DNA of 64,000 nucleotides from Halobacteriovorax vibrionivorans (lineage in GTDB: Bacteria > Bdellovibrionota > Bacteriovoracia > Bacteriovoracales > Bacteriovoracaceae). Position 1 is the stretch's first letter; every line of letters begins with the position of its first letter. The stretch is taken from positions 558,001-622,000 of the forward strand of contig NZ_QDKL01000003.1 in the NCBI RefSeq assembly GCF_003346865.1, read 5' to 3'. The position numbers were made by a program, and so were the translations under genes. Positions 16,031-24,549 of this stretch are shown piece after piece. The notes below the pieces were generated by a model. That model did not search any database, was not told where the DNA came from, and worked only from the letters and a program-made list of their open reading frames with translations.

Positions 16031-17560
16031 TCATTTAACAATCTCCTCTTCATCTAGGCCAAGAACATTCCATTCACATGCCATTTGAGGCAATGCAAAT
16101 TTTTTGATGCGTCTTTTGAAGTACTCAAGATTAGTCACAGATGGAGAAATGTAGTGCAAGCGATCAAACTTACCATCATCATTTAAATTTAGTACGAGAC
16201 CTAGCTCTCCAGATGAAACTTGAGTAACACCTAAGAAAAGCCCAGATTTAGGTTTTATTTCACTATCCGAGGAAGGTGTTTGGTATTTTAATTTCACAAC
16301 AGGATATTCTTCACAAATCTTAATGATATTCGAATAAGTATTTCTCAGTTCTTTAATACGAATAATTAGCAACTCATAAGTAGAGCCGTTTAGGCTTAAG
16401 AACTCTTGAGTGTCTAAATCATCATATTCATAAAAACTCTCAAATTTCTTTAAATTATAATGATAACCTAAGCTTTGTAGAGGATATGACTTTAGTGAAT
16501 GATCAAGTGCCGAAAGATTTGAGTTAAAATAGTCTTTATACTTTAAAAACAACTCATTTCCTTCAACAACTTGATAGGCATTATCTAATTCTTTTTCAAA
16601 ATTATGAATGCAGTCTCTTATGTCATATAGCCATTTACGATCTTGCATCTCTAAAATGGCCTTTAATTGTTCAAGGTCTTTAATTCCTTCAGGAGCAAAG
16701 AGTTGCATAATTTTATTATATTGAGATTTAAATATACATTTAAGTTCGGCCACAGAACTCTTTGCAAATGTCTTTTCAAGGCATTTAATATTTTCTAATG
16801 CGCTAAAAACTTCAAACGTAAACATTCTTTGAATATTTAAGTCTGTGCGCTTATTTTTATGATTTACATATTCATCAAATTCATAAAGTAATAACGAGGC
16901 CATTAGACGATTTGAAAAGCTTGTCCCCAACATTGAGTTGATGGCGTTTTCAATAGTCATTGTTTCAATATTTTTTTCAAAGCTTATATGATTATCAAAG
17001 TGAAATTTAAAAATAGAGTTTTCAACTTTATCAGAGTCCACATCAAAGATCATCTTTGATTTAGAAGCAGGATTTAAAAACTTTTGTAAGCTTACTTCAA
17101 CACCTTCTCCTCTAAGAGAAGCCTGTTTAAAGTAAGTATTACATAATTCACTAGAGCCTGAATCCTTTTCAAAACGATACTTTTTTTGAGGAGTGATAAT
17201 TTCTTCTTGAATACGATCTTCTTTTTGATAGAAATGAATTCCAAAGTTTCGATTTACTTCAGCTTCATGCCAAGTTAGTGCATTAAACAAGTGTCCATAC
17301 GAAGACATTGTTTGCCCATAGCTCAGGCTAATTCCATAGAAGTATCTTTTGTGTTCCAATAAGTTTTGAAATTGATAAATAAGTAAGAATCTTCCGTTAA
17401 AGAGATTTAACTCATCTTTAATTTTCTGCGAATTCATTAAATCAAGACAAGTTAAACTATTAAAGACAATATGATCATTGTCTTTGAGTCTAAATGCTTC
17501 AAGAGCAAACTCAGACTTTGATAAAATACGAATAGAATCTAATATATTGATAAATTTCAT
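16031..17560 (-). CDS. Degenerate NuoC-NuoD-like protein (complex I 30/49-kDa relative)
   Basis: Residues about 85-140 resemble the NuoC (30-kDa) signature: LTWHEAEVNRNFGIHF, then a KEDRIQ/ITPQKKYRFEKD stretch as in the P-X-RKD end of that motif. Later parts follow NuoD (49-kDa): INSMLGTSFSNRLMASLLLY near 210, GYHYNLKKFESFYEYDDLD near 368, IRIKELRNTYSNIIKICEE near 400, and GELGLVLNLNDDG with RLHYISPSVTNLEYF near the C-terminus, which parallels GELG...R.RSPSF.NLQ. The order C then D matches fused NuoCD and group-4 hydrogenase large subunits. The His-rich quinone-site motif of NuoD and the CxxC nickel ligands of hydrogenases are not visible, so normal catalysis is unlikely. Its start overlaps the preceding lipoprotein gene by 4 bases. 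No other complex I genes are near. Confidence 0.7.
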   Translation of the reverse strand: MKFINILDSIRILSKSEFALEAFRLKDNDHIVFNSLTCLDLMNSQKIKDELNLFNGRFLLIYQFQNLLEHKRYFYGISLSYGQTMSSYGHLFNALTWHEAEVNRNFGIHFYQKEDRIQEEIITPQKKYRFEKDSGSSELCNTYFKQASLRGEGVEVSLQKFLNPASKSKMIFDVDSDKVENSIFKFHFDNHISFEKNIETMTIENAINSMLGTSFSNRLMASLLLYEFDEYVNHKNKRTDLNIQRMFTFEVFSALENIKCLEKTFAKSSVAELKCIFKSQYNKIMQLFAPEGIKDLEQLKAILEMQDRKWLYDIRDCIHNFEKELDNAYQVVEGNELFLKYKDYFNSNLSALDHSLKSYPLQSLGYHYNLKKFESFYEYDDLDTQEFLSLNGSTYELLIIRIKELRNTYSNIIKICEEYPVVKLKYQTPSSDSEIKPKSGLFLGVTQVSSGELGLVLNLNDDGKFDRLHYISPSVTNLEYFKRRIKKFALPQMACEWNVLGLDEEEIVK

Positions 17561-18906
17561 TTAAAACCTAATTTAAACTTCACATCAACTGGAAAGACTT
17601 GTTTAACTTTAGAATTATCACAACTCAATTTCTTACCGTTGAACCATACCCAATTATAAATCTTTTGATTGAATGTGTCTGCACCACTATCATATTCAAT
17701 ATAACGATAGTGTGGAGCATTTGCATTGGCCAAAGAAGCTAGTAAACTAATAGCAGATGGAAATGCTCCCATTACTTCCCTATCATTGCAGCCTCTAATC
17801 TCCTTTGCTGAATCCACAACAAACTCCCCTTTAGAGTCTCTGATATTTCTAACCCATGAGCGACTTCGACAATTGTAATAATAACCAGAATCAGTTGCAT
17901 ATTCAAATGCACTTAAATATTCAATTAACCAATGTTCTTTCATCTGATTCTTAATATTAAAGTGGCGGACATATTTACGACAAATTAAAAATTTATTCCA
18001 ATAATTCTTATGATAATTTTGAAATCTCTTAGCGATTCCCTCTTTAGACTTAAATACCCTTAAGGCCTTATCATAAACACTTTGGCATGAGTTTCTTAGG
18101 GTTGCTAATTCTTTATTTGTAAATAAATGTCCTGAGTTAATGACGTATTTTAAAGCTCTAGTTGGTAGAATTGGAGACTCTAAGCGATAAGCGCCTTTTG
18201 ATGTACGACCGATATCATTGTGACCCATTGAATTTTCAAGGAATGCTTTAAAATAATCCCAATCAACATATTTCTTTAACGAATTAAGCCCATATGCTTT
18301 AGTAAGATCTTCATCAAGCATACTCTTTGCTATCAAAATAACCTCTGAGTCCCACTGGTTTCTCAAGTCACATAAACCACTCAAGCAACTCTTAAGGATA
18401 ACACCACCTATAACTTGAACCTGAATTGTTTCTTCATTAGGAAACTTGCCATCAACGAGATATTTCAAGTCGCCAAATACTGCAACTCGTTGAGGTCTTC
18501 CATTGCTTCCAAGTAGCCTTGGAATATAGGCCCAAGAAAAGTTTGGCCTATTAATAGATGAGGAATAATTTTTCCAGATATCTTCAGTTTTACAATAATT
18601 TCTTTCTTTGTAGAGACGGCCACTCACAAGATCAATGTCATATTGGAAGGCACTATCACGGGGCGTTGTAATAAAAACATCAACAAGGCGTTTTTTTACA
18701 TCAATCTGTGGTGCAAAGTCGAAGAATAGATGACCAATTGTTCTACCTTCATAGTTTTTGTAGGAAAATTTCTCACCTGCATCAAACCAACTTGGGTTAA
18801 CTTCTTTCGTCGGAAGTACAATTTTTTTTGTTGCACAACCAATTATAGTAAAGGCAAGTAAAAGAAAAATGAATTTAGTAGTTTTTTTGAATTGACAAAT
18901 ATACAC
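17557..18906 (-). CDS. Lipoprotein of unknown function, coupled to the NuoCD-like gene
   Basis: A lipoprotein signal with lipobox FTIIGC is followed by a mature part of about 430 residues rich in Trp, Tyr and Cys (pairs such as CLSGLC). No domain is recognised. The start is uncertain: there is no ATG. I prefer the GTG at 18906, which gives a 23-residue signal up to the lipid Cys and has GGA 9 bases upstream; a TTG at 18933 is possible but would place a TATAAT sequence inside the gene. The stop overlaps the NuoCD-like start (4 bases), so the two proteins are made together. The gene runs away from the tRNA-Leu gene. Confidence 0.7.
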   Translation of the reverse strand: MYICQFKKTTKFIFLLLAFTIIGCATKKIVLPTKEVNPSWFDAGEKFSYKNYEGRTIGHLFFDFAPQIDVKKRLVDVFITTPRDSAFQYDIDLVSGRLYKERNYCKTEDIWKNYSSSINRPNFSWAYIPRLLGSNGRPQRVAVFGDLKYLVDGKFPNEETIQVQVIGGVILKSCLSGLCDLRNQWDSEVILIAKSMLDEDLTKAYGLNSLKKYVDWDYFKAFLENSMGHNDIGRTSKGAYRLESPILPTRALKYVINSGHLFTNKELATLRNSCQSVYDKALRVFKSKEGIAKRFQNYHKNYWNKFLICRKYVRHFNIKNQMKEHWLIEYLSAFEYATDSGYYYNCRSRSWVRNIRDSKGEFVVDSAKEIRGCNDREVMGAFPSAISLLASLANANAPHYRYIEYDSGADTFNQKIYNWVWFNGKKLSCDNSKVKQVFPVDVKFKLGFK

Positions 18907-18938
18907 ATTATAGTCCAAAATCTTAAAACGCAATTAAC

Positions 18939-19025
18939 GGTTCGGTGTTGGAATTGGTAGACAATCTGGATTTAAAATCCAGTGGGGGCAACCCCGTGCG
19001 GGTTCAAGTCCCGCCCGAACCACCA
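18939..19025 (+). tRNA. tRNA-Leu (anticodon UAA)
   Basis: The acceptor stem GGTTCGG (18939-18945) pairs with CCGAACC (19015-19021), followed by discriminator A and an encoded CCA. The anticodon stem CTGGA/TCCAG encloses TTTAAAA, so the anticodon is TAA (decodes UUA). A long variable arm (GGGGGCAACCCC region) and GGTTCAAGTCC T-loop identify a class II tRNA-Leu. UUA is a common Leu codon in this AT-rich genome. Confidence 0.97.
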
Positions 19026-19115
19026 TTTCTTTATTCTAATATTATCAACTTAACATTCAACTTAATCAAGCTCATTATTAGAAACATTAATTTCAGGATT
19101 TATTCGATGCGAAAT

Positions 19116-20606
19116 TTATGCAGCAGATTTATTTTGATCGTCGTTATTGAGAATCTCTAGCATACACTCACCAATAACTTCTAAGACTGTATCTGAAACT
19201 GCTTCAAAACGTATACCAAGGCCTTTAGGTCTCTTTTGTGCACTTGTACGCATAATTGTAAAATCAATTGCAATTGCTCTTTCGAAGCGGCCTTCTGAGA
19301 TAAAGATTGTTCCCATTGAATCTTGCGTAAAGACATCTTCAAATTGTGTCACTTCAATAAAGCCACCACTTAAAGAAAGGTTCGTTAAATAACCTTTAAA
19401 TTCTTTTTGAACTCCGCGGATAGAGAACGAAACAATTTCTTGTAGGCCAACGCGATATTCAGTTCTTTCTATTAAGTATTTATTATTTTCTGGATTTTGC
19501 GGATCATCGAAGATCTTTTCTGCTTTTGTATTTAGCTCTAGGCAGTCTCTTGAAGGAACCCAAGAAGCTCCAACTTTCTTTTTCACAAGAGTGTCGCCTT
19601 TAATATTTCCTTTGATAAGATCTTCTAGCATCTCATCAAAACGAAGAGGACCGACAACTCCAGCACCTGTATCATATAACCAAGTCTTCTTATTTGAGAT
19701 TTCATAAGACTTACCACTTTTAAGGCCTTCTAGATTAAGACTTTCAAGCTCATCATCATCTGATTGGGCTCGACTAGAAGAGGCCATCTCTAGTCCTCCA
19801 CTTGAAATATCAAATTCACCAGTTACTTCTTCGCTCGCATCAGTCTCGTCAATAACTGGGCCGTCACTGATGAGAACATCTTGAGAGATCATATTAATCT
19901 TTGGCTTTAAATCTTCTTCAGGATGATTAACTTCTTGTGTTTCATTCGTAACTTCTAAAACTTCTTCTTCCACATTATTTGTAGGAGTTTGAGAAGCTTT
20001 TAATGAATATTCTCTGAAGTGTTCAAGCTCTCTTTCTGCAACTTCAAGTTTAGCATTTAAGGCCTTGGCCTTAGCAATAACCTTAGAAAGGTTCTTCTTG
20101 GCCAATTTATTTTCTACAGAAAGATTCTTATATTTAACTTTTAATGCTTCAAACTTTTTCTTGTACTCAACGGCATCGACTCCACTATCTTCTATTTCAC
20201 GAGCTGCTGATTTTGGAATATTCTTAATCGCATCACCAATACGTGTTTCAACTGCTTCCACCTTTACAGACATTTCATCACGTAATTGACCAACCTCTTC
20301 TTTAATTAGCCTAGAAATAATAGCTACTAACTCATTTTGGTCTGTGCTTGGTGCTTCAACTTTTTGGATGATGGCCATACCTTCTGGCGAAGTTTCAGGA
20401 CAATCAAAATCTGTAGGAGATTTTTGCAGGGCCTTTCTTACCACATCAGGAATCTGGTGCTCACTTAAATGACTCCATATTCCCTTTCCAGAATCAAAAG
20501 CATATTGATTTGAAAAAACGACTCCAGACAACGCCTCAACATAGAGATCGTTGAGATCAACTTCCCTAAAATCTGTTAATGTGTCTGCAATAATAATCTT
20601 TTTCAA
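19116..20606 (-). CDS. GYF_2-PilZ protein with coiled coil (c-di-GMP effector candidate)
   Basis: Domains in order: a short N-terminal region, a coiled coil at about residues 85-205, an acidic low-complexity linker to about 300, a GYF_2-like module near 310-355 (WLYDTGAGVVGPLRFDEM then SWVPSRDC) and a C-terminal PilZ domain. The PilZ domain keeps both c-di-GMP motifs: Arg-X3-Arg in RTEYR near 385 and NLSLSGG (D/N-X-S-X2-G) near 412, ending in GLGIRFEA. No membrane segment is seen. I place the start at the TTG at 20606, because GAGG is 6 bases before it; the ATG 6 bases further upstream directly abuts GAGG and would be badly spaced. Partner and output are unknown. Confidence 0.85.
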   Translation of the reverse strand: MKKIIIADTLTDFREVDLNDLYVEALSGVVFSNQYAFDSGKGIWSHLSEHQIPDVVRKALQKSPTDFDCPETSPEGMAIIQKVEAPSTDQNELVAIISRLIKEEVGQLRDEMSVKVEAVETRIGDAIKNIPKSAAREIEDSGVDAVEYKKKFEALKVKYKNLSVENKLAKKNLSKVIAKAKALNAKLEVAERELEHFREYSLKASQTPTNNVEEEVLEVTNETQEVNHPEEDLKPKINMISQDVLISDGPVIDETDASEEVTGEFDISSGGLEMASSSRAQSDDDELESLNLEGLKSGKSYEISNKKTWLYDTGAGVVGPLRFDEMLEDLIKGNIKGDTLVKKKVGASWVPSRDCLELNTKAEKIFDDPQNPENNKYLIERTEYRVGLQEIVSFSIRGVQKEFKGYLTNLSLSGGFIEVTQFEDVFTQDSMGTIFISEGRFERAIAIDFTIMRTSAQKRPKGLGIRFEAVSDTVLEVIGECMLEILNNDDQNKSAA

Positions 20607-20757
20607 AGTCATCCTCTTTTACTACTCTTAGTATATCGGTAAGATATTAATTAAAGTTTAATAATAACAAAGGCTTATATTCAATTTGTTTAGTATAGTT
20701 ATCAAGTTTTCCTAGAACTAGTTACTAAGTGACTGAAAATACTTATTTTAAAAATTT

Positions 20758-21693
20758 ATGAACAATATAGAAAACGAAATAAAATTGGCAAAAATAGTTG
20801 GTTTTGACCTAAATAAGGTCTCTGAAATCGAGTCTCAACTAAATAATGGCCATTCACAAGATCAAGATAACCTCTACCTTCAAGGCCTAAAAGAAGAGGC
20901 GATCAATACATCTCTATTGGATTTTTATGAGATTTTAAAAGAAGTACAATCCAGAAGTAATGGAGAGGAAGTTACCATTTGTGATATTGGAGCATCCTAT
21001 TGCAAAATGGCATTTGTGGCCCAGGCCTATTTTCCTAAAATAACGATAGTAAGTATCGAGCCAGTAAAAGAGAGAATTGACTACGCCATCAATATTCTGG
21101 ATTCATCAAAACATATCTTTTTAAACGACTACTTTAGAAAGACTCATGTCGAAAAATATCGCCCAGACTATATCTTTCTCTACTTTCCTGTATGTGATGC
21201 ACTTGAGGAAATCTTAGAAATTATTGACTCACCTATTATCGCCATAGAGGCACACGGACAACTAATTAACCGATTAGGCCACGCATATAAGCATAAAGAA
21301 GTATTTACGAAACTTATTATGCCAAGACATAATCCAATGAGTTACTTTTTTAGCAAGCGAAGAGACAGTGAAGCTATCGTATCTTTAAACCACCTCAGCT
21401 CAAGCGCTGACGACCTTATGATAATAAATGATAGAAAGCCTTGGTTTGCAGACAAAGAAGGCCTAAGAGCTTATTTTGATGAGGAAGAGAAGATTACCAT
21501 TGAACTTCAAAACCCTCCTCGCACAATCCACTTTAGTGACAACTTAGAAACAATAAAAAGTAGCGAGCTTGATACTAACGTTCAACAAATCATTTCCATG
21601 CGACGTGAAGGTAAGCAAATTGATGGATGCTATATTCGTAAGATTTTTGTGGATGGGAGTTATGAGCTTTCAAGTGGGGTGATAAGGAAGTAA
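20758..21693 (+). CDS. Methyltransferase-like Rossmann protein
   Basis: The 311-residue protein has a SAM-methyltransferase-like core: VTICDIGASYCKMAFVA near residue 72 resembles motif I (D-I-G-A-x-x-G-x), with Cys where Gly is usual, and ITIVSIEPVKERIDYA near 95 resembles motif II with the ribose-binding acid. YRPDYIFLYFP near 140 could be motif IV. The C-terminal 100 residues are not recognised. No signal peptide. It is a single gene with no clear ribosome binding site, followed by the hairpin-rich region at 21722-21817. FkbM-like or DOT1-fold enzymes are the nearest guess. Confidence 0.6.
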   Translation: MNNIENEIKLAKIVGFDLNKVSEIESQLNNGHSQDQDNLYLQGLKEEAINTSLLDFYEILKEVQSRSNGEEVTICDIGASYCKMAFVAQAYFPKITIVSIEPVKERIDYAINILDSSKHIFLNDYFRKTHVEKYRPDYIFLYFPVCDALEEILEIIDSPIIAIEAHGQLINRLGHAYKHKEVFTKLIMPRHNPMSYFFSKRRDSEAIVSLNHLSSSADDLMIINDRKPWFADKEGLRAYFDEEEKITIELQNPPRTIHFSDNLETIKSSELDTNVQQIISMRREGKQIDGCYIRKIFVDGSYELSSGVIRK

Positions 21694-21721
21694 GACTTTC
21701 CCATTGCTCCAGAGACGAACC

Positions 21722-21817
21722 GGCGTGCATAAACGCACGCCTCTCGACAAGCTCCCTAGCTGAAGAGCATGGGAGCCTATACCGCGTCAAATCTTAGCTT
21801 CGCTAAGATGCCGCGGT
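21722..21817. repeat. Cluster of three hairpins between converging genes
   Basis: Three successive stem-loops: GGCGTGC/GCACGCC (21722-21728, 21735-21741); GCTCCC/GGGAGC with inner GCT/AGC (21751-21776); and ACCGCG/CGCGGT (21781-21786, 21812-21817) enclosing the perfect ATCTTAGC-TTC-GCTAAGAT stem. The stretch is far more GC-rich than its surroundings and ends at the lpd stop codon. It may act as a bidirectional terminator or be a structured RNA or repeat element; no T-tract follows. Confidence 0.75.
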
Positions 21818-23220
21818 TATATATTTAGAGGTTTTTTATCAAAGGCATCAAGAGCAGCTTCTTTGAATGCTTCAGAATAAGTCGGGTGTGCATGACAAAT
21901 GCGCCCGATATCTTCAGCAGCAGCTCTAAACTCCATAGCAGTTGCAGCTTCAGCAATTAAGTCTGCAGCACGAGGACCTACGATATGAACTCCTAGGATC
22001 TCATCTGTTTCTTTATCAGCTAGAACCTTTACGAAACCATCAGACTCATTTGAGGCACGAGCACGTCCACTTGCTTTAAATGGAAACTTCCCAGATTTAT
22101 AAGGAGTCTTATTCGACTTAAGCTCTTGCTCTGTTACACCAACTGAAGCAACCTCTGGCCAAGTGTAGACGACACCAGGAATAAGGTTGTAATTGATATG
22201 TGGCTTTTGACCAGCAATGATCTCAGCACAAACAACACCTTCTTCTTCCGCTTTATGCGCAAGCATTGGCCCTGTTGTAACGTCACCAATTGCATAAATA
22301 TGAGAAACGTTAGTTCTTAGATGATCATCAGTAATAACACGTCCACGCTCATCAAGATTTACACCAGCATTCTCAAGACCTAGCTTGTCAGTATATGGAC
22401 GACGTCCAACGGCCATTAGGCAGTAGTCACCTTCAAGTTTAATCTCTTCTTCATTCTTTTTGTTTTTGGCCTTAACGTGAACTTTTGCGCCTTTTCTAAC
22501 AACTTCAGTTACACCGTGACCTGTATAGAATTCCATTCCTTGCTTCTTAAGAACTTTTCTCATCTCTTTTGAGCAGTCTTTATCCATTGTTGCAAGAATT
22601 GAATCAGCATATTCAACAACAGAAACTTTTGATCCAAGTCTTAGGAAAACTGAACCAAGCTCAAGTCCAATAACTCCCCCACCAATTACGATGAAGTGCT
22701 TTGGAAGAGTTTCAAGCTTAAGAGCTTCTGTACTTGTAATGATTCTTTCTTTATCGATCTCGATTCCAGGAATTGTTGCAGGCTTTGAACCTGTTGCAAT
22801 AATAAAGTTTTTTGCCTTAATAGTTTCCTCTTTTTCACCTTCAACTTTAAGAGTGTGAGCATCTACAAATGATCCAAACCCATGGAAAGTTTCAACTTTA
22901 TTTTTCCCCATAAGGTATGTGATACCACCTGAAGTATCTGCGACAACACCAGCGACACGTTCTGCCATCTTTTTTAGATCGGCCTTAACTTTACCAGTTG
23001 TGATTCCGTGTGCCTCAAACTCATGAACTGCTTCATGATACTTCTCACTTGAATCAAGCCATGCTTTTGATGGGATACAACCAACATTTAGGCATGTTCC
23101 ACCAAGAGTATCGTATTTTTCAACGATCGCTACTTTCATTCCTAGTTGTGCACAACGAACAGCACTGATATATCCACCAGGACCTGAACCAATTATAACA
23201 ACATCAAATTCTTTACTCAT
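21817..23220 (-). CDS. lpd: Dihydrolipoyl dehydrogenase (E3)
   Basis: E3 reoxidises dihydrolipoyl groups of 2-oxo acid dehydrogenase complexes with NAD+. The 467-residue protein has the FAD-binding IIGSGPGGYIS near 9, the redox-active disulfide GGTCLNVGCIPSK near 40-52, the NAD-binding VIGGGVIGLELGSVF near 180, a second FAD motif AIGDVTTGPMLAHKA near 312 and the catalytic His-Glu in HAHPTYSEAFKEA near 443. AGGA lies 8 bases before the ATG. It is third in sucA-sucB-lpd, separated from sucB by a 54-base perfect hairpin, so it serves the 2-oxoglutarate complex. Confidence 0.97.
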   Translation of the reverse strand: MSKEFDVVIIGSGPGGYISAVRCAQLGMKVAIVEKYDTLGGTCLNVGCIPSKAWLDSSEKYHEAVHEFEAHGITTGKVKADLKKMAERVAGVVADTSGGITYLMGKNKVETFHGFGSFVDAHTLKVEGEKEETIKAKNFIIATGSKPATIPGIEIDKERIITSTEALKLETLPKHFIVIGGGVIGLELGSVFLRLGSKVSVVEYADSILATMDKDCSKEMRKVLKKQGMEFYTGHGVTEVVRKGAKVHVKAKNKKNEEEIKLEGDYCLMAVGRRPYTDKLGLENAGVNLDERGRVITDDHLRTNVSHIYAIGDVTTGPMLAHKAEEEGVVCAEIIAGQKPHINYNLIPGVVYTWPEVASVGVTEQELKSNKTPYKSGKFPFKASGRARASNESDGFVKVLADKETDEILGVHIVGPRAADLIAEAATAMEFRAAAEDIGRICHAHPTYSEAFKEAALDAFDKKPLNI

Positions 23221-23236
23221 ATTTATTCCTTTCTAC

Positions 23237-23290
23237 GGGTGCCATGCACCTTTTGTTTCGCATTTGCGAAACAAAAGGTGCATGGCACCC
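23237..23290. repeat. 26-bp perfect hairpin repeat, copy 2, between sucB and lpd
   Basis: GGGTGCCATGCACCTTTTGT begins the 26-base arm at 23237-23262; the arm at 23265-23290 is its exact reverse complement, with TT between. It occupies most of the 76-base sucB-lpd gap, 6 bases after the sucB stop and 16 before the lpd ATG. It shares the arm sequence of the repeat at 6491-6588 with two base changes over the shared 24-25 bases. Confidence 0.95.
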
Positions 23291-23296
23291 AACATT

Positions 23297-24529
23297 TTAA
23301 ATATCCAGAAGCATTCTAGCAGGATCTTCTAACATCTCTTTTACCATCTTAAGGAATGTTACTGATTCCTTACCATCAATAATTCTGTGGTCATAAGATA
23401 GTGCAAGATACATTACAGGGTGAATAACAACCTGTCCGTTAACAGCTACTGGTCTTTCAACAATATTGTGCATTCCTAGAATCGCAGATTGAGGAACGTT
23501 AATAATTGGCGTTGAAAGCATTGAACCGAAAACACCACCATTAGTGATAGTAAATGTTCCACCAGTCATTTCGTCTACTGTAAGCTTTCCATCGCGACCT
23601 TTAAGAGCAAGTCTCCTTACTTCTTTTTCAATTTGAGCAAGACTTAAGCTTTCAGCATTTCTAATAACTGGAACAACTAGACCTTTTGGAGTTGATACCG
23701 CGATACCAACATCTGCATAGTCGTGATAGATGATATTTTCACCATCAATCTGTGCGTTAACACCTTTGATTTCCATAAGAGCTTTTGTACATGCTTTTGT
23801 GAAAAAAGACATGAACCCAAGTCCGATATCGTGCTTATCTTTGAAAGCATCTTTATACTTCTTACGAAGCTCCATCACGTTATACATATCAACTTCGTTG
23901 AAAGTTGTTAGCATTGCCGTTGTATTCTTAGCTTCCACAAGACGCTTAGCGATTGTCTTACGGATACGCTTCATTTTCACTTCTTCTTTTCCTCTACTTG
24001 CTCCACCCATTGGTGTTTGTGTTTCAATTTCAGGAGCTGGAGCAGCTTTTGCAGCTGGAGCCGAAGCTGGTTTAGAAGCTTTTGCATTTACTGCATCATT
24101 CTTTGTTATGCGGCCATCTTTCCCTGTTCCATTTACACTTGAAGCATCAATTCCTTTTTCTGCAAGAATCTTTGAAGCGGCTGGAGATGGATAATTCTTA
24201 TCTCCACCTTCAGGTGCATTTGCGGCTGGAGTTGTAGGAGCTTCAGTTGAAGTTGGAGCATCATCGCTTGAACCTTGTTCTGGAGCAGAAGCTGAAGTAT
24301 CAAGCTCAGCAACTACGGCACCAATTTCAAGCTCTGCACCTTCTTCAGCGATAATCTTGATTACACCACTTTCTTCAGCAGGAAGAGGAAGTGTCGCCTT
24401 GTCTGATTCTACTTCAACAAGTTCGTCACCTTCGTTTACAAAGTCTCCATCAGCAACAAGCCACTCTCCAAGAGCTACTTCTGTGATTGATTCTCCAATT
24501 GGTGGAATAGTAATTTTTACGATTGCCAT
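23297..24529 (-). CDS. sucB: Dihydrolipoamide succinyltransferase (E2 of 2-oxoglutarate dehydrogenase)
   Basis: SucB carries the lipoyl arm and transfers succinyl to CoA. Domains: one lipoyl domain at 1-76 with the lipoylated Lys in [10 protein letters not shown] near 44; an Ala/Pro/Glu-rich hinge; an E3/E1-binding domain near 113-150 ([14 protein letters not shown], then GRITKNDAV); a second Ala/Pro linker; and a catalytic CoA acyltransferase domain from about 185, ending in the active-site [13 protein letters not shown] near 380 with catalytic His and Asp. A single lipoyl domain and the order 5' sucA are typical of E2o, not pyruvate dehydrogenase. The gene starts 20 bases after sucA. Confidence 0.96.
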   Translation of the reverse strand: MAIVKITIPPIGESITEVALGEWLVADGDFVNEGDELVEVESDKATLPLPAEESGVIKIIAEEGAELEIGAVVAELDTSASAPEQGSSDDAPTSTEAPTTPAANAPEGGDKNYPSPAASKILAEKGIDASSVNGTGKDGRITKNDAVNAKASKPASAPAAKAAPAPEIETQTPMGGASRGKEEVKMKRIRKTIAKRLVEAKNTTAMLTTFNEVDMYNVMELRKKYKDAFKDKHDIGLGFMSFFTKACTKALMEIKGVNAQIDGENIIYHDYADVGIAVSTPKGLVVPVIRNAESLSLAQIEKEVRRLALKGRDGKLTVDEMTGGTFTITNGGVFGSMLSTPIINVPQSAILGMHNIVERPVAVNGQVVIHPVMYLALSYDHRIIDGKESVTFLKMVKEMLEDPARMLLDI

Positions 24530-24549
24530 TTTTTATCCTTATTTATTTT

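Noticed and set aside
18945..19160. 71-residue plus-strand frame
   Set aside because: It begins inside the tRNA-Leu gene and has no ribosome binding site.
21590..21790. 66-residue minus-strand frame over the hairpin cluster
   Set aside because: It crosses the end of the methyltransferase-like gene and the stem-loops; no conserved features.
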